DNA from: an uncultured Paracoccus sp.
GTDB lineage: Bacteria; Pseudomonadota; Alphaproteobacteria; Rhodobacterales; Rhodobacteraceae
Assembly: GCA_937859005.1 (NCBI GenBank)
Contig: CALLYR010000427.1
Location: 1-7,738 of the forward strand
Reading direction: 5' to 3'
Length of the DNA: 7,738 nucleotides
Shown here: piece after piece, positions 1 through 6,343 of the stretch
Layout of the letters: every line of letters starts with the position of its first letter
Numbering within the stretch: position 1 is the first letter of the stretch
Program-made: the position numbers and the translations under genes
The notes under the pieces: generated by a model
The model's database searches: none
The model's input: the letters and a program-made list of their open reading frames with translations, nothing else
What the model was told of the DNA's origin: nothing

Positions 1-756
1 GGGCTGCTGACGGTCGTGGGCTCGGCCCCGGAATGAGCATGGCAGGACCCCGAAGACCCCTCGCCCCCGCGCGATCCGGAAGCCTTCGGCCGCTTTCTGA
101 AGGCCGCCGTCGAACGCTATGCCCCCCGTGGCATCGACACCTGGGAAATCTGGAACGAGCCGAACCTGCGCGGCCCGTTCCCGCCCCGGCCCGATCCGGT
201 GGCCTATGCGGCCCTGCTGAAGGCGGCCTCTGCCGCGATCAGATCGGCCGACCCGGATGCGACCGTCATTCTGGGGGGGCTTGCGGCCGCGACATCGTCC
301 GACTTTTCCGGCAAGGCGATCGCCGCAACCGAATTCCTGGAAACCGTCTATGCCCAGGGCGCGGGGGACTTTTTCGATGCGGTCGGCTTTCACCCCTATA
401 CCGGGTCGGACCTGCCGGACCTGAATGCGCGAAGGAATTCCTGGGGCCTGATGGCCGGGCCGATCCGGTCCGTCATGGCGGCGCATGGCGACGAGGCCAA
501 GAAGATCTGGATCACGGAATACGGCGCCCCCACCAACGAAAACGATGGCGGCGTGCCTGAAGCGCGGCAGGCCGAGCTGCTGGCGTCCGGCGTCAGGATA
601 GCGCGGGATACTCCGTGGCTGGGACCGCTGTTCTGGTACAGCTATCGCGACCTGGGAACCGATCCGGCCGACAGCGAGGACTGGTTCGGCCTCATGGCCG
701 AGGACGGCCGCGCAAAGCCTGCCCGCGCCGCGCTTGAAAGCGTCGCTTCCGACTAG
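1..756 (+). pseudogene. Clan-A glycoside hydrolase (GH39/GH5-like, PslG-like), 5' end outside window, with an in-frame stop
   Basis: Frame 1 reads as a (beta/alpha)8 retaining glycosidase from the window edge to TAG at 754-756. Visible landmarks are WNEPN (151-165), whose Glu at 157-159 is the expected acid/base; HPYTG about two thirds along; and WITEYGAPT, whose Glu at 517-519 is the expected nucleophile. This spacing and these motifs are typical of GH39/GH5-type enzymes, including PslG-like hydrolases linked to exopolysaccharide synthesis; the substrate cannot be told. The frame begins GLLTVVGSAPE, then TGA (34-36), then AWQDPEDP. Family members usually have Trp after the Pro-x of this strand (PxWA), so TGA looks like a one-base change from TGG. 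No ATG occurs in frame after the stop. The first GTG (199) lies beyond the acid/base Glu, so a restart would give an inactive piece. The gene is therefore probably broken, unless TGA is read through or is a sequence error. Family assignment is fairly sure; pseudogene status is moderately sure. Confidence 0.72.
753..756. other. Shared CTAG: overlapping stop codons of two convergent genes
   Basis: The palindrome CTAG holds TAG on the + strand (754-756, end of the glycoside hydrolase) and TAG on the - strand (755-753, end of the phospholipase D-like gene). The two coding frames thus meet with no spacer. No room remains for a terminator between them, so any transcript termination must happen inside the opposite gene. 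Confidence 0.8.
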
Positions 757-2375
757 GCATCCCGCCCTGGCCCCGGGGTGCCCGGCCGCGCGCGCTGCCG
801 TTTCGCGTTTCGCGCCAAGCGGGCCAGCAGGACCCCCGCGGCGCCAAGCCCGCCCAGGGCCAGGAACAGATGGCGGTTGGTCAGCCCCAGCCGGCTTCGC
901 GCGCTGCGGCGATAGCGCGGGTCGAAGAACCGGCTGCGCGACAGCAGCCGAGCCAGCGGGCCGGGGCTGCGGGGGATCAGGACCTCCAGCCGGCGGGGAC
1001 CCTCGGGATTCAGCCGGTCGATGGCGGCGATGACCCCGCCCTCCGCCTCGATGGCCGCGTTCACCGCCTCGACCGACGCGCCCAGATGTTCGGCCAGAAG
1101 GTTTGCGCGGATGTCGCGGATGCGGGCGCGGTCGGCGGGGCGCCGGGCCAGCAAGGCGACATCGGCTTCGGTGTCGAAGCCCATCGAGCGGCGGTCGATG
1201 TTGCTCGACCCCACGCGCAGGAACATGTCGTCCACAATCATCAGCTTGGCATGGACATAGATCGGCTCGCCCGCGGCGTTGACCGGCGACACCATGCGGA
1301 AGCGGCGGAAGCGGTCGCGCGCCTGCAGCGCCAGCATCATCGTGCTGCGGGTGACATGCATCGCCGCATCTTCCAGCGCGCCCTGCGCCGCCTCGGGGTT
1401 GACGACGACGATTTCCGGCCCCTCCGGCTCGGACAGGCGCGCGGCCATGGCGCGGGTGATGCTGTCGGATGCGAAATACTGCGATTCGATATAGATGCAG
1501 TCGCGCGCCGCGGCGATGGCGTCCAGATACAGCCGCTCGATCTCGGCGACGGCGGGGGTGTCGCGCTCGGGCGGCTCGGTCCGGGAGATGGCGACGGGCA
1601 CGTCGCGGAAATCGACCGCCGCCCCGGACGGCCACAGATCGGCGGCCGCGGGCACCGGCTCGGGCAGGGGGGCGTCATTGGCGCGCAGCCAGCGCGCGCG
1701 GGCCAGCTCGCCCAGGGCGGCGGCGGCCGGGCCGGTCATCATCGCGGCGGCGTCGTGCCAGGGCTGTGCGATTTCACCCGAACGCAGCCGCCTGCGCGGA
1801 TCGCCGGAACGATGCCCGGGCGTGTCCCAGCGGCCTTCGGTCAGGTCGAGGCCGCCGCAGAAGGCGATCGCATCGTCCACGACCACGATCTTCTGGTGGT
1901 GGCAGGCGCCGATCGGATGGCGGCCGTCAAAGGCCAGATGGATCTGTTCGGGCGACATCAGCTTGATGCGGAATGCCGGAATCGCCCGGCCGGGCGCGAT
2001 CAGGGCGCCGCCGCTCCATTTCAGCAGATAGATGTCGAGGTCCGGGCAGCGATCGACCAGCGCCTCCAGGAACGGGCCGACCTGGTTGGGCAGGCCGTCC
2101 AGCGCATTGCCTTCGGCGTCGCTTTCGCCCGGCAGCATCTCGATCTCGAAATCGAAATCCCACCCGATCATCACGACAAGATGCCGCGCCGACACAAGCG
2201 TCCGGCGCAGGGCGCGGAAATAAGCCTGACCGTCAACGATCAGCGCCAGACGGTCGGCCGGGGCCACACGCCAGCAGTTGCGGCCGGGGGTGAAGGAAAG
2301 CGAGGTCATGATTTGCAAGCTGGGAAAGCTGTTCCAGCGTAACGGGGCCAGCCACCGCGGGTTCCCTGCGGCCAT
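753..2375 (-). CDS. Phospholipase D-like / cardiolipin-synthase-like protein with two HKD motifs
   Basis: Predicted 540-residue member of the phospholipase D superfamily. Each half carries one HxKxxxxD motif: H160/K162/D167 (DNA 1875-1898) followed by CGGLDL, and H375/K377/D382 (1230-1253) followed by GSSNIDRRSMGFDTE. In this family the two His residues form one active site for phosphodiester cleavage or phosphatidyl transfer. The C-terminus (about 503-520) is one hydrophobic helix followed by a basic tail, so the protein is probably held at the inner membrane by its C-terminus; there is no N-terminal signal peptide. It could be a cardiolipin synthase-like transferase or a phospholipase; the sequence does not decide. 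The start is uncertain. ATG at 2375 has AGGGGG just upstream, though close. ATG at 2309 (residue 23, MTSLSFTPGRNCW) begins nearer the conserved region but lacks a clear ribosome site. The gene diverges from the M10 protease and ends on the hydrolase stop codon. Confidence 0.9.
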   Translation of the reverse strand: MAAGNPRWLAPLRWNSFPSLQIMTSLSFTPGRNCWRVAPADRLALIVDGQAYFRALRRTLVSARHLVVMIGWDFDFEIEMLPGESDAEGNALDGLPNQVGPFLEALVDRCPDLDIYLLKWSGGALIAPGRAIPAFRIKLMSPEQIHLAFDGRHPIGACHHQKIVVVDDAIAFCGGLDLTEGRWDTPGHRSGDPRRRLRSGEIAQPWHDAAAMMTGPAAAALGELARARWLRANDAPLPEPVPAAADLWPSGAAVDFRDVPVAISRTEPPERDTPAVAEIERLYLDAIAAARDCIYIESQYFASDSITRAMAARLSEPEGPEIVVVNPEAAQGALEDAAMHVTRSTMMLALQARDRFRRFRMVSPVNAAGEPIYVHAKLMIVDDMFLRVGSSNIDRRSMGFDTEADVALLARRPADRARIRDIRANLLAEHLGASVEAVNAAIEAEGGVIAAIDRLNPEGPRRLEVLIPRSPGPLARLLSRSRFFDPRYRRSARSRLGLTNRHLFLALGGLGAAGVLLARLARNAKRQRARPGTPGPGRDA

Positions 2376-2496
2376 TGGCCCCCTGAATCCCGATCATCCG
2401 GGGGTTGCATTCGGGGCCGGGGCGCTGTCCTGATGCCGCCCGGGACAGGCCGCCGATTCGTCTGCGCGGCGGTGACGCGAGATCAGGGGAAGGCCG
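2376..2496. promoter_or_regulatory. Divergent intergenic region with an inverted repeat
   Basis: This 121-bp spacer must hold the upstream signals of both the phospholipase D-like gene (left) and the M10 protease (right). It contains an inverted repeat, CTGTCC (2425-2430) and GGACAG (2443-2448), separated by 12 bases, which could be an operator or a hairpin. I see no convincing -35/-10 pair. AGGGGAAGG at 2485-2493 is the ribosome site for the protease. The regulatory role is inferred from position only. Confidence 0.35.
2485..2493 (+). promoter_or_regulatory. Ribosome binding site that fixes the M10 protease start
   Basis: AGGGGAAGG lies just before ATG 2497, with the AGGGGA core 6 bases from it. 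An in-frame TGA at 2473-2475 and the absence of any other start codon between them leave 2497 as the only sensible start. Confidence 0.6.
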
Positions 2497-4095
2497 ATGC
2501 GGACCTATAGCCCGCAGCAGTTTGCGGACAGCTTGAAGACCAGCCACTATTCCGACGGCGTGACGCGCAGCATGAGGCCGGGGCGCGACGGCACGATCAG
2601 CGTCAATCTGGCGGATCTGACGACGCAGGAAAAATGGCTGGCCCGCGCGGCGCTGGGCGAACTGGGCCAGATCACGGGGCTGCGGTTCGCCGAAACGGCC
2701 GGCCGCGCCCAGATCACCTATGTCAACGACGGCTCGGGCGCCAATACACGCACCGCCGCCTCGGGCGGCACGATCACCTCGGCCACGGTGCGGATCGCCG
2801 CGTCGCGGGTCGAGCCCGGCGACAGCCATGGCAGCCATGCCTTCCGCACCTATATGCACGAAACGGCGCATGCGCTGGGTCTGGGCCATCCGCAGGATTA
2901 TGATGCCGTGACCTCGTTCGCGCGTTCGGCCATCGCCAATGACAGCTGGCAGATGAGCCTGATGTCCTATTTCGACCAGACCGAGAATACGGCCGTGGAC
3001 GCGACCAAGGCCTATAACATCACCCCGATGCTGGCGGATTATGTGGCCTTGCGGCAGATGTATGACGCGCCGGCCCTTCATCAGGGGCATACGGTCTATG
3101 GCGTCGGCTCGACCGCCGGCGGGGCGCTGGATGCGGCGGCCCGGCTGGGCGCGCGCGCGGCCTTTCTGGTCGCCGACCATTCCGGGACCGACCATCTGAA
3201 CCTTGCGGGCCTTGCGGCGGCGCAAAGGATCGACCTGACCCCCGGGGCGATTTCCGGCGTGATGGGTGCGGTCGGCAACATGCAGATCGCCTTCGACACC
3301 TGGATCGAGAACGCCACGGGCGGCACGGGGGCGGACGGCATCACCGGCAATGCCCTGGCCAACCGCCTTGTCGGCGGGGCAGGGAACGACACGATTCAGG
3401 GCCGCGGCGGCAGCGACGTGATCGAGGGCGGCGCGGGCAACGACCGCCTGTGGGGCGAGGACGGCGACGATCATCTGTCGGGCGGGGCCGGGCACGACCA
3501 GTTGCGCGGCGGGGCGGGGAACGACCGGCTCATCGACGCGGGCGGCGCCAATCATCTGGACGGCGGCGCCGGGAATGATGCGATCACCGGCGGCATCCAC
3601 GGCGACACGGCGCTGGGCGGGGACGGGGCCGACACGATCATGGCGGGGGCCGGGAATGACCGGGTAAGCGGCGGCGAAGGCGGCGACCGCCTTTTCGGCG
3701 CCGAGGGCGCCGACACCATCCACGGCGGCGGCGGCCATGATGTCATCAGCGGCGCGGCGGGCGACGATGTCATGACCGGCGGCGCAGGCAATGACGATCT
3801 GGCGGCGGGAATGGGAAGCGATGTCCTGGACGGGGGGCTGGGCAACGACATGATGCGCGGGGGCATCGGGCGGGACCGGTTCGTCTTCAACGATGGCTTG
3901 GATATCATCCGCAACTTCGACTCTGCAGCGGACGTGATCGATCTGCGGGGCCTGGCAGGCCTGGACAAGTGGTCGGATGTGGACAGCCGGCTTGTCCAGT
4001 CCGGCAATGACGTGCTGCTCCGCCACGGCGAAGACGTCCTGCGGATCGAATGGGCCCGGCTGCAGGATCTCGATGCGTCCGATTTCCTGTGGTGA
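2497..4095 (+). CDS. Serralysin-like M10 zinc metalloprotease with RTX repeats, probably type I secreted
   Basis: Predicted 532-residue metzincin protease. The catalytic domain has the full zinc motif H121-E122-x-x-H125-x-x-G128-x-x-H131 (DNA 2857-2889) followed by PQDYDA, and the Met-turn SLMSYF with M156 and Y158, the Tyr that acts as a zinc ligand in serralysins. Residues 274-462 are 21 back-to-back glycine/aspartate nonapeptides that should form a calcium-binding beta-roll. The tail (FVFNDGLDIIRNFD to DASDFLW) resembles the C-terminal region used for type I secretion, and no Sec signal is present. The N-terminus is short: about 120 residues precede the zinc motif, against roughly 175 in Serratia serralysin as I recall it. 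The usual propeptide seems missing, and an in-frame stop at 2473 rules out a longer start. No ABC transporter or membrane-fusion gene and no protease inhibitor gene lie in the window, so any exporter must be elsewhere. Family is sure; activity and substrate are not shown. Confidence 0.93.
   Translation: MRTYSPQQFADSLKTSHYSDGVTRSMRPGRDGTISVNLADLTTQEKWLARAALGELGQITGLRFAETAGRAQITYVNDGSGANTRTAASGGTITSATVRIAASRVEPGDSHGSHAFRTYMHETAHALGLGHPQDYDAVTSFARSAIANDSWQMSLMSYFDQTENTAVDATKAYNITPMLADYVALRQMYDAPALHQGHTVYGVGSTAGGALDAAARLGARAAFLVADHSGTDHLNLAGLAAAQRIDLTPGAISGVMGAVGNMQIAFDTWIENATGGTGADGITGNALANRLVGGAGNDTIQGRGGSDVIEGGAGNDRLWGEDGDDHLSGGAGHDQLRGGAGNDRLIDAGGANHLDGGAGNDAITGGIHGDTALGGDGADTIMAGAGNDRVSGGEGGDRLFGAEGADTIHGGGGHDVISGAAGDDVMTGGAGNDDLAAGMGSDVLDGGLGNDMMRGGIGRDRFVFNDGLDIIRNFDSAADVIDLRGLAGLDKWSDVDSRLVQSGNDVLLRHGEDVLRIEWARLQDLDASDFLW
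3316..3882 (+). repeat. RTX nonapeptide array, 21 units of 27 bp, uninterrupted
   Basis: From residue 274 to 462 of the M10 protease the sequence can be cut every 9 residues without a gap: TGGTGADGI, TGNALANRL, VGGAGNDTI, then QGRGGSDVI and so on to RGGIGRDRF. About a third of the units match GGxGxDxxx closely; the rest are diverged, for example IDAGGANHL and AAGMGSDVL. At DNA level this is an imperfect 27-bp tandem repeat rich in GGCGG and GGGAA[CT]GA, which also creates long open frames on the other strand. Confidence 0.88.
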
Positions 4096-4495
4096 GGACC
4101 GGAAACAGGCTCGCTCCATGGCAGAAGATGCCGCCGGTTTCGCTGATTCGGAAACGCCGATTCCCGCAATCCGGGGCATGAAGGACACGGGCCCGGCCTG
4201 CCGCAGCCCGAATCACTTGCCCGATTGCCTGCTCCGAATCCTGAATCGAGCCGGGGCAGTATCACGGTCCGCAGACGTGTGCCGGAAAACGGGGACGGGG
4301 ACGGGGCAACCCGGCTTGTGCGGCCGGTCAGCCAGTGCCGCGGGACGCCGCGCCGGGCTGTCGGCGGGATGGATGCGGGCTGTCAGTCCATTAGGAAACA
4401 AGGAGAAATCGGCAGGCACCGATCCGGTCATTCTGCAGAACAGCCCGCTTCATACCACGGGCGCCCCGACGCGGCTGCCTCGTCAAGCCACTCGC
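4096..4495. other. Spacer without a convincing gene; short ACGGGG tandem repeat
   Basis: After the protease stop I find no coding frame with family resemblance. One + frame stays open across the stretch, but its residues read as random, Arg- and Ser-rich sequence. Three copies of ACGGGG stand at 4289-4306. A strong Shine-Dalgarno-like AAGGAG (4400-4405) is followed by no start codon at a usable distance. No clear hairpin with a T-run follows the protease gene. Confidence 0.4.
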
Positions 4496-4945
4496 ATGTC
4501 GGCACGGGCTATGCTATGTCCCGTGGCAGGGAATTTGTCCCCATGTATTTTTTCTGGAACCACGCATTTGGTTGTCGCCCATATTTTTCTGGGGGCCGTC
4601 TTTGGAACGGCCGCTGCGGTTTTCATGTTCTTCCAGGTCGGTCTGCTTTGGGCCATGGCTGCCTATGTGACTGTCGGCAGCACAGCCATGCTGACCCTGG
4701 CGGCAGCTCGCTGGTTCTGCAGATCCCCCGCCCCGGCCGAGTGGTCAGAGGACGCAGCCGCCGACAGCCACGGGATCATTCATCCAGCGCAAGCGGCGAA
4801 GACGCTGCGGAATGATTCGCCGCGCTGCGGAGAAGCAGATCGAGATCGCCGCGCAGCGAAAGAGAGCGGTCATATTCAATGTCGCATTCCCGACAGGCGG
4901 ATACAGAGAGCATCCTCGGATCGCGAAGCTGCCAGGGGCCGGTAA
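4496..4945 (+). CDS. Probable small two-helix membrane protein, start uncertain, possibly frameshifted
   Basis: The frame holds a hydrophobic stretch from about 4565 to 4720, beginning THLVVAHIFLGAVFG and going on through FFQVGLLWAMAAYVTVGS to LTLAAARWF. It looks like two membrane helices with a short turn, then a charged tail. I do not recognise the family and propose no function. In-frame starts are ATG 4496, ATG 4511, GTG 4523 and TTG 4535, none with a good ribosome site. The best-placed ATG (4543, preceded by AGGGA at 4528-4532) is in another frame. Removing one T from the T6 run at 4548-4553 would join it to the hydrophobic frame as MYFSGTTHLVVAHIF. The last 170 bases overlap the opposite sugar transferase gene, so the true C-terminus may be shorter or altered. 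Local composition is richer in A/T than its surroundings. The hydrophobic pattern argues that it is, or was, a real gene. Confidence 0.4.
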   Translation: MSARAMLCPVAGNLSPCIFSGTTHLVVAHIFLGAVFGTAAAVFMFFQVGLLWAMAAYVTVGSTAMLTLAAARWFCRSPAPAEWSEDAAADSHGIIHPAQAAKTLRNDSPRCGEADRDRRAAKESGHIQCRIPDRRIQRASSDREAARGR

Positions 4946-5378
4946 GTCCGGGTGCAAGATCGCCGGCAGTGTTGTCCCCGGCGCAATCATGCGGTCCCGC
5001 GCGCAGCAGCCGGGGCCCCACCAGGCTGATGTCCCCCCGCAGCAGGTTCAGAATGCGCGGCAGTTCGTCCAGCGATGTCTCGCGCAGGAAACGGTCGAAT
5101 TCCGTCACCGTCCGGCCGCGCCCCTCGGCCTCTGTCCTGATCTTCCACAGCCGGAAAGGCTGTCCGTTCCGGCCGCGGCACAGATCCCAGGCGACCGGAT
5201 TGCGCCCCTGCGCCAGTACGATCAGCATCAGCAGGGTGATCGTCGGCACCACAAAAGGAAGGACGGCCAGGGCAAGTCCCAGATCGAGCATCCGTTTGCC
5301 GCAGCGCCGATAGAAGCTGTCTTCCCTGGTTCGATGCGCTTGGGGAAGGGAGGGAACGGGATCTCGGAAAATCATCAT
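4776..5378 (-). CDS. Short, divergent ExoY/WcaJ-like sugar transferase (phosphoglycosyl transferase)
   Basis: Predicted 200-residue protein of the bacterial sugar transferase family, which moves a sugar 1-phosphate from a nucleotide sugar onto undecaprenyl phosphate at the inner membrane to start exopolysaccharide or O-antigen synthesis. Order of landmarks: KRMLDL then one hydrophobic segment (about 31-56), GRNGQPFRLWKIRT (69-82), SLDELPRILNLLRGD (102-116), SLVGPR (118-123) and APGLTGPWQLR (142-152). The protein is oddly short between KIRT and FLR, about 14 residues where relatives usually have 20-50. The acidic dyad normally found there (as in DDPRVT) is not recognisable, and GPRP has become GPRL. 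It may be inactive or specialised. Two ATG codons stand in tandem at 5378 and 5375, with no strong ribosome site. It ends convergent with, and overlapping, the small membrane ORF. No glycosyltransferases or polymerase genes are adjacent. Confidence 0.85.
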   Translation of the reverse strand: MMIFRDPVPSLPQAHRTREDSFYRRCGKRMLDLGLALAVLPFVVPTITLLMLIVLAQGRNPVAWDLCRGRNGQPFRLWKIRTEAEGRGRTVTEFDRFLRETSLDELPRILNLLRGDISLVGPRLLRAGPHDCAGDNTAGDLAPGLTGPWQLRDPRMLSVSACRECDIEYDRSLSLRGDLDLLLRSAANHSAASSPLALDE

Positions 5379-5386
5379 GCCACTGG

Positions 5387-5401
5387 ATTATTAAAAATAT
5401 A
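5387..5401 (-). promoter_or_regulatory. AT-rich patch, possible promoter or leader of the sugar transferase gene
   Basis: Fifteen A/T bases in a row (attattaaaaatata) stand 9 bases before the sugar transferase ATG in otherwise very GC-rich DNA. On the - strand they read as TATATT and TAATAAT, which resemble -10 elements, but no matching -35 is seen. If it were a -10 the leader would be very short. An upstream AT-rich translation enhancer is the alternative. Confidence 0.3.
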
Positions 5402-5590
5402 CTCTTCCACCTTGCTATACCGACTGCCCGACTCGGGGCCAGTTGACCCTTTGGACAGGTGCGCCGAGCGCTTTCGCGCAGCGCCATCCGATGCGGCTTC
5501 TTGCCGCAGGCCGGGGTGCGGGCGCAAGGCACAGGGCACGCGATCAGCGAATCCGTACCCGCAAGCGGGGAATATGCAACGCATGCGCCC

Positions 5591-5618
5591 GCCCGCCGCG
5601 GAATGCGGGCCGGCGGGC
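5591..5618. terminator. GC-rich hairpin, possible terminator downstream of gph
   Basis: Perfect 8-base arms GCCCGCCG (5591-5598) and CGGCGGGC (5611-5618) flank a 12-base loop. The hairpin lies 42 bases past the gph stop on the - strand. Two smaller inverted repeats stand closer to that stop: CGGAA/TTCCG at 5631-5644 and CCGCC/GGCGG at 5642-5654. No T-run follows in either direction, so it is at best a weak or factor-assisted terminator. The rest of the 281-bp spacer (5379-5659) holds no gene that I can support. Confidence 0.33.
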
Positions 5619-5659
5619 ATCGGTCCTGACCGGAAGCGTTTCCGCCGCAGGCGGTGAGC

Positions 5660-6343
5660 CTAGGCGTTGCTGAGGCGGCGCGCGGACCCGTCGGCCTGCG
5701 CAGCGAAGGCTTCCACCAGTTGCACCAACCGGGCGAAGTCGTCGAAGGCCGCGGCATGCGGCAAATCCTCGACCGGGGTGCGGCGATAACCTTCCGTGAA
5801 AAGGGCAAACGGGATGGCTGCGGCCCGGGCGCATTCCGCATCGACCTCGCTGTCGCCGACATACAGTACGGGCCCCCCGCCGCAGGCGGCGTGGGCAAGG
5901 CGAAGCGGCGCCGGGTCGGGCTTGCGCCGGGGCAGGCTGTCGCCGCCGATGACGGCGGTAAAATGCTGTGCCAGCCCCAGATGGGCCAGCACCGCGCGGG
6001 CAGGGGACACCGGCTTGTTGGTGCAGACCGCCAGCCTGCGGCCCATTCCCGACAACGCCCGAAGCGTTTCGGGCACACCCGCATAGGGCCGGGTCAGCGT
6101 GACCGCCGTTTCATAATGGCGCGTGAATTCCGCCGCCATATGTGCGGCCAGCCCCGCGTCCCGGATGCCGTGGCGGTACAGCAGGCAGTCCACCAGATGC
6201 GGGACGCCCCGGCCGATGAAGCCGCGCACCTCGGCAAGGCTCAGCGCATCCAGCCCCTGCGCGGCCAGCACGATATTCGACGTGGCGTGGATGTCGGGGG
6301 CGCTGTCGATCAGCGTCCCGTCAAGGTCGAAGATGACGATCAT
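5660..6343 (-). CDS. gph: Phosphoglycolate phosphatase (HAD superfamily)
   Basis: Predicted 227-residue HAD phosphatase that hydrolyses 2-phosphoglycolate to glycolate in the cytoplasm, clearing the product of RuBisCO oxygenation or DNA repair. The HAD motifs are complete: motif I DLDGTLIDS with nucleophile D6 and acid/base D8, motif II CTNKP with T108, motif III K141 in RRKPDP, and motif IV GDSEVDAECA with D164 and D168. The alpha-helical cap lies at about residues 15-85 (GFIGRGVPHLV). Length is normal for Gph. The start ATG (6343) overlaps the cbbY stop by four bases (ATGA), and GGAGG stands 7 bases upstream, so it is co-translated as the last gene of rpe-cbbY-gph. In autotrophs the same gene is called cbbZ, which this context supports. 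Close HAD phosphatases can have other substrates, but the family call is firm. Confidence 0.9.
   Translation of the reverse strand: MIVIFDLDGTLIDSAPDIHATSNIVLAAQGLDALSLAEVRGFIGRGVPHLVDCLLYRHGIRDAGLAAHMAAEFTRHYETAVTLTRPYAGVPETLRALSGMGRRLAVCTNKPVSPARAVLAHLGLAQHFTAVIGGDSLPRRKPDPAPLRLAHAACGGGPVLYVGDSEVDAECARAAAIPFALFTEGYRRTPVEDLPHAAAFDDFARLVQLVEAFAAQADGSARRLSNA

Noticed and set aside
33..560. An ATG-started frame at the left edge that could replace the broken hydrolase.
   Set aside because: Its translation is Arg/Gly/Pro-rich and without motifs; the hydrolase motifs WNEP and ITEYG are in frame 1.
870..2342. A 490-codon open frame on the + strand opposite the phospholipase D-like gene.
   Set aside because: Its Arg/Gly/Ala/Gln-rich composition shows no domain, while the - strand frame carries both HKD motifs. 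It is a GC-driven shadow.
4129..4160. GTTTC/GAAAC inverted repeat after the protease as a terminator.
   Set aside because: The stem is only five bases with mismatched flanks and no T-run.
2233..4188. A 651-codon open frame on the - strand, longer than the protease gene opposite it.
   Set aside because: It mirrors the RTX gene: its residues form a 9-periodic Val/Ala/Pro pattern that is the complement of the glycine repeats. The + strand frame has complete zinc, Met-turn and RTX motifs and a ribosome site.
4289..4306. ACGGGG repeated three times as a possible G-quadruplex or regulatory repeat.
   Set aside because: Only three G4 runs are adjacent, so an ordinary intramolecular quadruplex is not supported, and no gene starts near it.
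4400..4405. A strong AAGGAG ribosome-site-like sequence.
   Set aside because: No ATG, GTG or TTG lies at a workable distance downstream, so it does not define a gene.
5375..5620. A short - strand frame (81 codons) upstream of the sugar transferase.
   Set aside because: It spans the hairpin and the AT-rich patch, has no ribosome site or family resemblance, and runs into the transferase start.
4987..6084. A 365-codon open frame on the - strand across the sugar transferase, the spacer and part of gph.
   Set aside because: It crosses two recognisable genes in another frame and has low-complexity Arg/Pro/Ser content and no motif.
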